Below are positions 55,052-64,000 of a DNA stretch of 64,000 bases, piece after piece (position 1 is the first letter of the stretch; every line of letters begins with the position of its first letter). Under the pieces are notes generated by a model. The model was not told where the DNA came from and searched no databases. It saw only the letters and a list, made by a program, of their open reading frames with translations. Origin of the DNA: Vanessa cardui (taxonomy: Eukaryota > Arthropoda > Insecta > Lepidoptera > Nymphalidae). The stretch is from positions 5,388,197 to 5,452,196 of the forward strand of contig NC_061151.1 of NCBI RefSeq assembly GCF_905220365.1, in the 5' to 3' direction. Position numbers and translations under genes: made by a program.

Positions 55052-55143
55052 ATCAACAACAACAACAGCCTGTAAATTCCCACTGCTGGACTATAGGCCC
55101 TCTCTCCCTTTGAGGAGAATGTTTGGAACATATTTCCAATGGC
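55052..55143 (-). mobile_element. SINE-M tail fragment, reverse
   Basis: CAACAACAACAGCCTGTAAA to GTTTGGAACATATTTCC. Confidence 0.7.
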
Positions 55144-55400
55144 CAGGATTTGAGAACTTGCTAACTCATAAGCTATTAGACCAGTAAGATAAGCAATCTC
55201 ATAAGATCTTCAAAACCTCATTACAAGCTTGTAAAGTTCAAATATCAAGGCCGTTCTTCCATCCATTATTTGCGCATGTCATAAATAATCTGGCATCGCT
55301 AAGTTTCTTTAATGCGTTACTGAACACAGGATCATAAGTAAGACTTTATTTGGAGTATTGCCAAATCCACTTGATGAAATTTCTATTAATGCATGTAAGT

Positions 55401-55783
55401 TACGAAGTTGAGATGGCCCAGTGGTTAGAACGCGTGCATCTTAACCGTTGATTGAAGATTTAAAGCCAGGAAATTTAATGTGCTTAATTTGTGTTTATGA
55501 TTCATCTCATGCTCGATAGTGAGCGAAAGCTTCGAGAGGAAACCTGCATGTGACTAATTTCAACGAAATTCTGTCAAATGTGTTTCCACCAACCCCGTAT
55601 TTCTCCAAGTGTCATAAATACCTGTAGTGGTGTATCACACTCCATTGGTGCCTTTACTTTTATAACTTTGTCTTTATGGATAATTATGCCGATGGTGTTT
55701 CAATAAAAAAAATAAATAAAGCCTTCTTCTCAAAGGAAGAAAACACCTTAGCGCAGCAGTGGAAAATTTATAAGTTGTTAATG
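55401..55783 (+). mobile_element. SINE-M split by a retroelement tail
   Basis: Left 55401-55598 (GAGATGGCCCAGTGGTTAGA to TTTCCACCAACCCC), right 55721-55783 (GCCTTCTTCTCAAAGGAAGA to GGAAAATTTATAAG). B box decayed. Confidence 0.7.
55599..55720 (+). mobile_element. Short retroelement 3' end inside the SINE
   Basis: GTATTTCTCCAAGTGTCATA to ATGCCGATGGTGTTTC, then AATAAAAAAAATAAATAAA. The A-rich tail indicates target-primed integration; the element type is unknown. Confidence 0.55.
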
Positions 55784-56369
55784 TAAAAAAAAGTAACATA
55801 CATTTGGAGTAACGTTAAATATATCAATAATATCTTTTTCTCAGAAGAACCGAGACTAACACAACTCGGGAAGTTAAAACGAAGATCGTTCCAAACCGAA
55901 GCCAGTGAATTTTCACGTCCTTTAATTTAAATTTGAAATTAATTTTATGCTCGACAGTGAACATTAGGAAATCAGTCACATGAAATGACGTGTTTGGAAA
56001 TTAAATCAAATCAAATTACATTGTTCAATATGGGAGCTATTATATTTACTTATTGATTATCAAATGAAATACTACCATCGGTCCGGGAAATACCCTGGCC
56101 TGAGAAGTCAGGTTTTGTTGCCAATTTATGATTGTTTATATAAATTCAAAATTACAAAAACATAGCCAAGAAACGATCCGCATACTCCCAAGATGTGCTA
56201 TCAACCATAATCTCAATAAATGTATAGTAACTCAACACATTATCGTTCTTGGAAAGTTTTTTTTTATTTGGCAACAGTGAGATTGAAACTCGCTTTAAAA
56301 TAAGTTTGATCTCCTTAAGAACTGCCTTCGATGAGTATAAATATATTTACAGAATATTTTTTAAGCTTT
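55784..56369. other. No recognised feature
   Basis: No repeat match apart from a short TATGCTCGACAGTGAAC echo of SINE-M near 55946. Confidence 0.45.
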
Positions 56370-56610
56370 GACGACCTCCGTGGTCGAGTCATGTGTACAC
56401 CGGTTGTCATGGGTACCCCACTCCGAGGTCCCTGATTCGATTCCCGGTTGAGTCGATGTAGTTTATTATTATTCTACATTGTCTTGGGTCTGGGTGTTTG
56501 TACCGGCGTTACTTCTGATCTCCCACAACACAAGTACTCTAGCTACTTACATTGGGATCAGAGTAATGTATGTGAGATGTTGTCTCATATTATATTTATT
56601 TTTTAATAAA
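56370..56610 (+). mobile_element. SINE-T, full-length
   Basis: GACGACCTCCGTGGTCGAGT, GATTCGATTCCCGGTTGAGT, GGGATCAGAGTAATGTATGT, ATTTATTTTT tail. Confidence 0.82.
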
Positions 56611-56702
56611 ATGATGCGTCTCTAGAATGATACCATTTCATATTGGTAACTCACTGGTATGTTCATAATGAAGGAAAACTTACAGTTCCATTACAATCCA
56701 TT

Positions 56703-56895
56703 GTTGATACTAAATATACTATAAAATTTATCTTGTTTCTTTACTAAATTGTCCATGTATTTTATACAAAAACCTCTTGAATCACTCTATCTATTAAAAA
56801 AACACCGCATCAAATTCCGTTGCGTTATTTTAAATATCTAGCATGCATACACAGACAGCGGTAAGCGTCTTTGTTTTATACTATGTAATGATAAT
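56703..56895 (-). mobile_element. Helitron A, reverse, 3' truncated
   Basis: GATACTAAATATACTATAAA to TTTTATACTATGTAATGATA; the CTAG end is absent. Confidence 0.7.
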
Positions 56896-57095
56896 ATATG
56901 TATGTAATATCAACAATAACTTTTGATATTAATATGGAGTTCTTCCGCAAAGACATTCTTTCATGAACGAGGTATTCGATTATACAAACTTTGACAAACA
57001 TTCTTAACTTCAAATGGCAAACTCAAGGTAAAATAATAATATGCCAATAAAACCATCGATATAAGATTCATGAGATATAAAAGTAAGTAAAGTGA

Positions 57096-57353
57096 AGTGC
57101 CTCCTCTTCCATTAAGGAGAGGGTTTGGAACATATTCCGTCACGCTGTTCCAATGCGGGTTGGTGGAATGCACATGTGGCAGAATTTCGATGAAATTAGA
57201 CATATGCAGGTTTCCTCATAATGTTTTCCTTCACCGCCTTGCACGAGAAGAATTATAAGCACAAATTAAGCACATGAATATTCAATGGTGATTGCCTGGT
57301 TTTGAACTCGCAATCATCGGTTAAGATGCACGCGTTCTAACCATTGGGCCATC
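57096..57353 (-). mobile_element. SINE-M, reverse, tail missing
   Basis: GTGCCTCCTCTTCCATTAAG to GTTCTAACCATTGGGCCATC; both pol III boxes recognisable. Confidence 0.78.
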
Positions 57354-57368
57354 TAATTTTCAAGTAGG

Positions 57369-57489
57369 GTATCTATATTATTCTATATTAATATTATAAA
57401 TGTGAAAGTTCAAAATCGGAATTGCGATTCGAAGTGGTAATGCTGCTAGCATTCTTGCCAATAGTCAAGATTTCTTCAATAACCATTTT
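57369..57489 (-). repeat. Cassette Y fragment behind a Helitron-like 5' end
   Basis: TCTATATTATTCTATATTAA start, then AAAATCGGAATTGCGATTCG and GCTGCTAGCATTCTTGCC, the reverse of the cassette Y block. Confidence 0.5.
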
Positions 57490-57496
57490 TAATCTA

Positions 57497-57658
57497 TCTA
57501 TACTAATATTATAAATGGATAGAAACTTTGCCTGTTTGGCTGTCTTTCACGACCAAACCGTTAAACCGAAACTTGAACTGCAAGAATGTACATAGGCTAC
57601 TTTTTTGTCTGACACATGACAACGCCCTAAAATGCGAGCGAAACCGGACGACTACTAG
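57497..57658 (+). mobile_element. Helitron C-type element, short, both ends present
   Basis: TCTATACTAATATTATAAAT start to CTAG at 57655-57658, 162 bp, between A and T. Body: CACGACCAAACCGTTAAACC. Confidence 0.75.
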
Positions 57659-58414
57659 TATTATATAATCTTATCAAAGCAATAGATGAAAAGGCAGATC
57701 TTTCGGTGGAAAATTATCTGATAAGATCAGCTGACATAATCTTGTGCTCCATAACGCAATACTGACAAAAATGGACATAATAAGTGTACATGCCATCAGT
57801 TACACTGGCTCACTCGCCCTTCAAAACAAATAAACCACTACTAAGTATTGCTATACTGTGCTGTAGTCAACTGTCAATTCAAGATATATAACTTCCTTGA
57901 TTAGTACTTTTTTTCCGTTTATGAATTGTGGATTAAAACAAAATATGAACCAATACAGTATGTATGTTTCGGTCTGCGTTATCTCCCATCTTATTTGCAT
58001 AAATAAAGGACGTGAGTGGATGCTAACTTTGAAACGAGCATTTGATATTCAAAGAGCGAATTTAGGGTATAACTTCTGACATGTTAGTTTGAATTCTTTA
58101 ATACGTATTTTTATTATTGAGATAAGAAATTTAAATGTTTAATATTCTAGAAACTTTGATGTATGAAATGGAAAATCATACAGTATTAATCATATAGTAT
58201 ATATATATATATATATATATAATACTATGCAAATCTGTTTGTCTGAAATTAATGATTTTTCCTTGAAACAAGATTGAACCCTAAAGAAGAAATATGCTTT
58301 TTGTACCCAATACCAAGTCAAACAAAAATGATATTTTTTTTTATATCTCCCAACTGAAAAACAATCGGCACACTATAATGTATGATGTGTTCAATTCACA
58401 TGTTCTACATATGT
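57659..58414. other. Mostly unrecognised
   Basis: 57780-57860 is a decayed family W piece (CAGTTACACTGGCTCACTCG). 58196-58222 is a TA run. The frame at 57897-58079 has no known motif. Confidence 0.45.
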
Positions 58415-58600
58415 GGGGTTTTTTATGTCATAGGTGATAAACGAGCAGAAGTCTTACCTGATGAAAAGTGACTACACACTACAGGTGCGTTGCCGGCTTT
58501 TAAGGAAGGAGTACGCTCTTTTCTTGAAGGTTCCCATGTCGTATCGGTTCGGAAAAACCGCCGGCGAAAGCTGGTTCCACAAAGTGGTTGTTTTTAGGTA
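58415..58600 (+). mobile_element. Fragment of a further lepidopteran repeat
   Basis: ACAGGTGCGTTGCCGGCTTT, GTACGCTCTTTTCTTGAAGG, CCCATGTCGTATCGGTTCGG, AAAACCGCCGGCGAAAGCTG. I recall this as a very common lepidopteran sequence; class unknown. The open frames are incidental. Confidence 0.5.
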
Positions 58601-58609
58601 CATTGATGA

Positions 58610-58700
58610 AAAAAATATTTTACATGCAGGTCTCCTCACGAAGATCACTCACCACCGACAAGATGACTTACGAAAATAAATTAGGCACATGGATATTCAA
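58610..58700 (-). mobile_element. SINE-M middle fragment, reverse
   Basis: ACATGCAGGTCTCCTCACGA, GACGAAAATAAATT-like body, CACATGGATATTCAACG. Confidence 0.5.
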
Positions 58701-58914
58701 CGTGTCATTCAAATTTTTATACGTGCCAAGTAATAAAATTAAATCTTCAAAAATTTGGCGTGTCGACGACTCTTAAGTGCTCATAACAGCCTACTTGTAT
58801 ACATTTTTATTTTTTCTTTAAACCGATTTTAATAATTTTCAAAAAAGACCTCATATTCATTCTACAATAGTACCAACTAATTTATAGTTTTCAATTCCAA
58901 AAGTGTTTTCATTT

Positions 58915-59088
58915 TAGTAGGTTATTATTGGTGCAAGACCGTCTGTGTAGGTACCACCCACTCATAAAGTATTCAGTCACGAAACATAATATATTGATGT
59001 GTTTTTGTTTGAAGGAAAGTGAGTCAGTGTAACTACCGGCACAAGGGACATCTAAGATTGGGGCCACATTTGTGATGTAAGGGATATC
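58915..59088 (-). mobile_element. Family W repeat, reverse
   Basis: GGTGCAAGACCGTCTGTGTA, ACCACCCACTCATAAAGTAT, GAGTCAGTGTAACTACCGGC; diverged. Confidence 0.6.
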
Positions 59089-59362
59089 AAATATTTCCAC
59101 TGCTAGGCTAAGGCCTCCTCTCCCTTTGAAAGAAGGTTAAGAGCGTATTCCACCACGCTGCTACAATACGGGTTGGTAGATTAACATATGACAGAATTTC
59201 GTTGGAAAAAGACACATGCAAGTTTCCTCACAATGTTTTCCTTCGCCGACGAATTCGAGGTGAAATAAATACAAAATAAGCATATAAAAATTCAGTGCCC
59301 GGGTTTGAAACCGCAATCTTCGGTTAAGATGCACGCGTTCTAACCACTGTGCCATCTTGCCT
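59089..59362 (-). mobile_element. SINE-M, reverse
   Basis: TTTCCACTGCTAGGCTAAGG to GTTCTAACCACTGTGCCATC; last tail bases missing. It follows directly on a family W copy. Confidence 0.75.
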
Positions 59363-59800
59363 CTAAGACATTATTATTCATGATCACATACCAACGTGAA
59401 CTTCAACTTGTATTTCATTAAGTAAATTCAGTTATCGCGGCCAGTAACTTGTTGAAGCTGGCGCTTTGCCATTTATTGGCTTTAATAACAGCAATACTTG
59501 CAACTTTTTGCGTTTGTATGCATGTGTATTGCATTTTTCGACTATCACCAAAATTTATTACTGGCATTTTCTAATACCAAAATTCTAAGATTAATTTTTA
59601 ATAAATAAGAATAAACTTGTAACCCCCTTTTTTGTTTAACGAGGAGGAAATTCATTTACACAAGCCACAGTCCCAGTCCCCAGTTGGAGTACAAGGATGA
59701 GTATGTGGGTCTCAATCGGGGCCATAAGGGCGGGGCCCTTATGCCAGGACCTAATCCCCTGTCTTACGCACTAAAATGTGTATATACGCAACTAAAATGT
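59363..59800. other. No recognised feature
   Basis: A GC-rich run (CGGGGCCATAAGGGCGGGGC near 59717) stands out; no gene assigned. Confidence 0.45.
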
Positions 59801-60092
59801 GAGCAGAGATGGCCCAGTGGTTAGAACGCGTGCATCTTAACCGATGATTGCGGGTTCAAACCCAGGCAAGCACCGCTGATTCATGTGCTTAATTTGTCTT
59901 TATAATTCATCTCGTGCTCAGCGGTGAAGGAAAACATCGTGAGGAAACCTGCATGTGACAAATTTCATACAAATTCTGCCACATGTGTATTCCACCAACC
60001 CGCATTGGAACAGCGTGGTGGAATATGTTCCAAACCTTCTCCTCAAAGGGAGAGGAGGCCTTTAGGAGGAATTTACAGGCTGTTGTTGTTGT
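59801..60092 (+). mobile_element. SINE-M, near full-length
   Basis: Intact A box (ATGGCCCAGTGG) and B box (GGGTTCAAACCC). Lacks the AGCCCAGCAGTGGG piece before the tail. Very close to the copies at 9838 and 34523. Confidence 0.85.
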
Positions 60093-60349
60093 TTGTTGTT
60101 ATTTTTAGATATTCCAAATTATGTCGGTTATACACAAGAATTATATAAATAGCTGTATAACCTCTGAACCAACGAAACAGGTTCTATAATAAAAATAGTT
60201 CATGAACCTTTCCGGGATTCACTTGGGGTTGGATCAAGTCATTCATTCCAATCAGACGTCACTTCCACATTCAGACCCGTTTCATTCATACCATTCTTCA
60301 GACACTCATTCTACTTAATCATAAATAAGCTTTACATCCCCAGCGGAAA

Positions 60350-60960
60350 TTAAAATGATAAAAAATAATACTCGAGTATTTCCGCTGCCATTGTGATTTC
60401 AGACACATTCTTGTCATCATTTATTCGCGTAACCTCAGAGGTAACATTGATTACTTTGATGAAATCTGTGATAATCATTGTATGTGCACTAGGAGTAAGG
60501 ATAAGCTTATAACGCCAAGTTTCCGACTTCGCAAAGTCAATAAAACCTTCATGGTTCAAAAATTCCACAGACATTTTTAACTTTGCCGTTTCATAAATTC
60601 ACATCGTTTGTAAAAAATACATTGGTAAAGAAAGCATATTATTCAATATAAGATTATGCAGACGATAAAAAAAGCGTGGAATTAAGGGGGCCGTCCTTAC
60701 GGAACGCTAAAATAGCACTTACTAGTTTTGAAATATCTGAAAACTTGTAGACTTCCAAGCAGTATTAATTACATACATATATAATTGTAATTAACTAACA
60801 TGTCTGTATTTTTAAATGTGAAAAAAGAATAACTACTGAGTTTCTCGCCGGTTCATCTCAATATAATCTACATTCTGAATCGGTAGCTTCAATTAATATA
60901 GTTGTTAAATGACGATTCAGTGCTTGTAAAAGCCTACTTGATTATAGTATATTTAATTTT
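60350..60960 (+). mobile_element. Family X repeat, longest copy, sense orientation
   Basis: Starts ATAAAAAATAATACTCGAGT, includes GAGTAAGGATAAGCTTATAA and TTCCGACTTCGCAAAGTCAA, then GACTTCCAAGCAGTATTAAT, TGAGTTTCTCGCCGGTTC and CCTACTTGATTATAGTATAT at the end. An insertion of about 60 bp (AAGGGGGCCGTCCTTACGGA) sits near 60685. Confidence 0.65.
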
Positions 60961-61127
60961 TTTGGTGGTGTAGAGACTCTCAAATTTAGATTTTATAACC
61001 CTTCGTATATATAACGCAGTAAAGGATCGCTAACAAATTTTCAAATATCTGCGTTTAATAGTTTAAGTTATGTCTTCATCGTAGATTAGGATAATGTACG
61101 TCGCTTACTACCTTACTTATGTATACG

Positions 61128-61334
61128 CGTGAATGCGTGCATCTTAACCGATGATTGCGGGTTCAAGCCCAGGCAAGCACCACTATATATATGTGCTCAA
61201 TTTGTGTTTATAATTCATCTCATGCTCGGCGGTGAAGGAAAACAGCGTGGTGGAATATGTTCCAAACCCTCTCCTTAATGGAAGAGCAGGCCTTATCTCA
61301 GCAGTGGGAAATTTACAGGCTGTTACTTTACTTT
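61128..61334 (+). mobile_element. SINE-M, internally deleted
   Basis: Begins at GAATGCGTGCATCTTAACCG (A box lost), B box GGGTTCAAGCCC, then AGGAAAACA joins directly to GCGTGGTGGAATATG, deleting about 90 bp; tail present. Confidence 0.75.
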
Positions 61335-61865
61335 AATTTTACTTTACAAACTCGTAATTTAGATTCTACTGAGAAGTACCGGTAAGAAATTCACTACGCT
61401 TTTCCAATATATAAAATAATCAGTTATTCTAATATTATACAAATTTAAAAATCTTGTGAATATTTTTTATTAATATAAAGTATTGAATAAATAATGTTTC
61501 TAAATATCATTGGTTATTTATTAGGTATTTCAATGTGGGAATCTGAAAACGTCTTTCGCGTATTGCCAGCGAGAAAAAATTGGTATTAATACTATTATCG
61601 CTTAGCATAATGGAAACACGTGTTAATGGATAGATACCCTAAAAGGGTAATACAAATACAAACTAAATATGAATTAGCCGCATAAAGTTTAGCTTTGTGT
61701 TCCAACCAAGCGTGAACATTAGTTAACGTGAATTATAAATGTTTGCCTTACGCGTAATTATGCGTTAACTTTGCTTGTCTTAGTTAATTAATAATAAACG
61801 TCTCAATATCTTAATTAAATATTTAACGTTCCGTGATTTTAACGTATTGTAATTTCAGTACTTAT
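61335..61865. other. No recognised feature
   Basis: 61370-61400 echoes family X (GATTCTACTGAGAAGTACCG); the rest is AT-rich and unassigned. Confidence 0.45.
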
Positions 61866-62144
61866 TTTATGCTATTGGTTGGACGATGGGCCACATGATG
61901 GAAAGAAGTCACCACCGTAAACTCATAAACAATGGTGCTGCAAGAAACATTAAGCATTCCTTTCATCGCCAATGCTCCACCAAACTTGGGAACTAAGATG
62001 TCTTGTGCCTGTAGTTACACTGGCTCACTCACCCTTCAAACTGGAACACAACAATACCGAGTACTGTTGTTTAGCGGTAGAATATCTGTTGCGTGGGTTG
62101 TACCTACCCAGACGGGCTTGCACAAAGCCCTATCACCAAGTACC
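61866..62144 (+). mobile_element. Family W repeat, full-length
   Basis: TTTTATGCTATTGGTTGGAC to CCCTATCACCAAGTACC; the frames along it are not genes. Confidence 0.72.
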
Positions 62145-62295
62145 ACCACTTCGGGGTGTCAAATTAAAATCACGTTTTACAAAAATGCTTCAATCTCACA
62201 ATTTTTTGTTACAATGTCCGAAATATTTTTTTTTTCTAATGACAGCTTAATAATTTTTAAAATAAGAGATTCTTGAGATTCTTTTTGTTAAATAA

Positions 62296-62576
62296 AAAAA
62301 TTATCAAAAAGAAAAACCGACTTCAAATAAAACACCATTTTAAAACAAATAAATATGCACTAAGAAGTAATAAAAATAATTGCGTATTCAACATACATAT
62401 GTTTCTTTAGAGTCCTCCTAAGTGAAATGAAATGAAAAATATTAGACTACTTAAAAGTCGATTTACGACTATATAACGTATTTATAGTTATTGTTATATT
62501 TGGAGCCAGTGTAAACCGACAATAATAAAAAAAATACAGACGAATTGATAACCTCCTCCTTTTTGAAGTCGTTTGA
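62296..62576 (+). mobile_element. Family S, minimal internally deleted derivative
   Basis: Has one snap-back arm (AAAAACCGACTTCAAATAAA to TATATTTGGAGCCAGTGT), then jumps straight to the other end (AATACAGACGAATTGATAAC, CCTTTTTGAAGTCGTTTGAA). About 280 bp. It defines both termini of the family. Confidence 0.75.
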
Positions 62577-62899
62577 AAATAATAATGACAGTTGTACAAA
62601 TTATTGATCAATTACTCACAATAATAATAATTGTATATAATAAAGTAAATTCAACAGTTTCTATTATATTTATAATATGTAATCATGCTATATAATTATT
62701 GATATTTAATCAAATGACATAACACCGTATTGGAGGCTAGGGTTACTCTCTAAAAATATATTAGTTTCACACCGATACATTTTTTGGAGATAAATTTCTC
62801 AAGGGGGCGTTATTCTTGGTCTATTTAAGTCAAATATCTGTGTCATAGTGTTAAAAACAAAATAAATATTGTTTTTTTTTAAATCAATACAAATAAATA
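62577..62899. other. No recognised feature
   Basis: AT-rich, unassigned. Confidence 0.45.
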
Positions 62900-63115
62900 G
62901 ACGACCTCTGTGGTCGAGTGGTGGGTACACCGGTTTTCATGGGTATGCCACTCCGAGGTCCCGGTTTCCATTTACTTATCATTAGTTTTCTATGTTGTCT
63001 TAAGTCTGGGTGTTTGTAGTAGTTCTGATTTTCCATAACACAAATGCTATAGCTACTTACATTGGGATCAGCTTAATGTATGTGATGTTGTCTCATATTT
63101 ATTATTATATATTAA
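62900..63115 (+). mobile_element. SINE-T, B-box region damaged
   Basis: GACGACCTCTGTGGTCGAGT, GCCACTCCGAGGTCCCGGTT, then a deletion through the B box, GGTGTTTGTAGTAGTTCTG and tail. Confidence 0.78.
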
Positions 63116-63118
63116 TCA

Positions 63119-63190
63119 ATGGCAAAAATCTACCGCCGGTTCGGAAAGTAACACCTGAGTAGAATCGGTGAAAGAAACACAGCGGTATTT
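63119..63190 (-). mobile_element. Family X fragment
   Basis: AAAATCTACCGCCGGTTCGG, AACACCTGAGTAGAATCGGT; short, abuts SINE-T. Confidence 0.5.
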
Positions 63191-63321
63191 TTTTTTTGTT
63201 CTAGATTTCATTTTACAAAGCATAATATATAACGACAAACATTTTCGTATATTTGAAACCTAGAGGCAATCGTTTCATTCCGAATGTTCGTATAGATAAA
63301 ATATATCATAGGAGTACTTAC

Positions 63322-63422
63322 AGTGACTGTGAAAGATACTTGGACAGACCCAGCTGGGATATCTTGGCGCCCTTGAAACCTTCATTTACAATACTGGTGA
63401 CGGTCAGAAAATTCTTCGTCAT
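63322..63422 (-). CDS. Candidate first coding exon of a host gene
   Basis: On the minus strand an ATG at 63422 opens 33 codons plus two bases and stops at a near-consensus donor, ACT then GTAAGTA (exon end 63322). The protein begins MTKNFLTVTSIVNEG and contains GAKISQLGLSKYLSQ, an amphipathic, basic N-terminus that could be a mitochondrial targeting piece; I do not recognise the protein. Composition is more balanced than its flanks. It is unlike any repeat in the window. An arthropod initiator-like TCAGT lies about 90 bp upstream (63513-63509). Remaining exons would lie to the left, across repeat-filled introns. It could still be chance. Confidence 0.45.
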
Positions 63423-64000
63423 TGTTGATTCTTGAGACACTAAGTTCGGAAATCATAAAAATTTTAACACAGATAAAAAATAAAATACCTTAAAATCACT
63501 AGAGACAAACTGACACTTACTTTTCTAAATGGAAACACATTCGATTTTTGAATATGGCAACAATTAACGCGCGAACATTTTTATTATTATTTTTTTTTTT
63601 TTTAATTCTCTCGTCGATTTACTTTATCACAGTGCGATCGTTGTTTATAAATATTTTAACGTTAAATAAAGTTATTTTTTTAAATTTGTAACAGTTCCTT
63701 TTCTTAACCTGAAAAGATATAATATAATTGTAAATAAATATTTTTTTCGAATAATCTAATTTGAATTCAAGAGTGCTTGAAAATATTCGCTAAATGAATA
63801 TATAAATTGTCGCTGTTCTTAATTCAAATTTGTATTTTTTTTTTATTTATATGTCTTTGACGTAATACTAAAACTAAAAGAAATGTATTATTTATATATT
63901 GTATGATATATTTGTCGAAAGTTGTTTCAGACTAATAGAAAGTGCAACAGAATCAAGTATAATAGTGAAAAAAGGGATCTGTCGTGAATTCACTCACACA
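63423..64000 (-). promoter_or_regulatory. Possible upstream region of the candidate exon
   Basis: 63423-63513 would be the 5' UTR if transcription starts at the TCAGT at 63513-63509. Beyond it are CAACAATTAACGCGCGAAC and long T runs. No TATA box stands out. From 63600 to the end the sequence is very AT-rich with no recognised feature. Confidence 0.25.

Noticed and set aside
59924..60148. 74-codon frame with near-identical relatives at 9962, 32550 and 33574
   Set aside because: It is the SINE-M body read in one frame; the similarity is due to the SINE.
60350..60574. 74-codon minus-strand frame
   Set aside because: It lies inside a long family X repeat whose sense strand, judged from the 3' signal, is plus.

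Overview
The window reads as butterfly or moth DNA. It is AT-rich and packed with interspersed repeats typical of Lepidoptera: tRNA-headed SINEs with GTT-rich tails, small Helitrons with TC...CTAG ends, an RTE-type LINE tail ending in a GGATT-like repeat, and several short repeats found widely in butterflies and moths. I would place it in a nymphalid-like butterfly, but that is inference from repeat types. It looks like intergenic or intronic sequence. No complete host gene is visible. Two minus-strand pieces may be host exons: 63322-63422, with a start codon and a good splice donor, and 48635-49021, an unrecognised 128-codon frame.

Names used here are local labels. SINE-M is a tRNA-derived SINE of about 300 bp (Metulj-like), SINE-T a second tRNA-derived SINE of about 240 bp. 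Helitron A, B and C are small non-autonomous Helitron families. Family S is a 1.6-1.9 kb element with a long snap-back hairpin at one end. Family W is an unclassified repeat of about 290 bp. Family X is an unclassified 3'-UTR-like repeat ending in AATAAA. Cassette Y is a conserved segment attached to Helitron-like ends.

1-9.7 kb: a three-layer nest. Helitron A (913-9668) was split by a Helitron B (1058-9554), which was split by an 8.2 kb autonomous Helitron-like element (about 1148-9373). The innermost element encodes a nearly intact Rep/helicase of about 1,890 codons. It has DUF6570-like and C76-peptidase-like domains, an HUH/Y2 relaxase and a PIF1-type helicase, broken once by a 49-bp insertion. 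At its left end a perfect 217-bp inverted repeat brackets a CpG-rich promoter-like core.

9.8-32 kb: SINEs, family W copies, a MITE with palindromic ends (16.5 kb), and four copies of family S (11.0, 25.6, 28.1 and 29.4 kb). Each S copy carries Helitron A at the same internal site, and one S copy sits inside another.

32-64 kb: a dense mosaic of SINEs and Helitron remnants. It includes truncated LINE tails with target duplications, a hAT-type MITE with an 8-bp duplication (49.5 kb), and a pair of inverted duplicated segments (33.5 and 39.2 kb) that serve as filled and empty sites for a SINE. It also includes a long TA array grown inside a SINE (36.0 kb), an RTE C-terminus with an in-frame deletion (53.3 kb), a minimal family S derivative (62.3 kb), and the candidate host first exon at 63.4 kb.

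Coordinates of decayed repeats are approximate to about 10 bp. Family names from databases could not be verified here.
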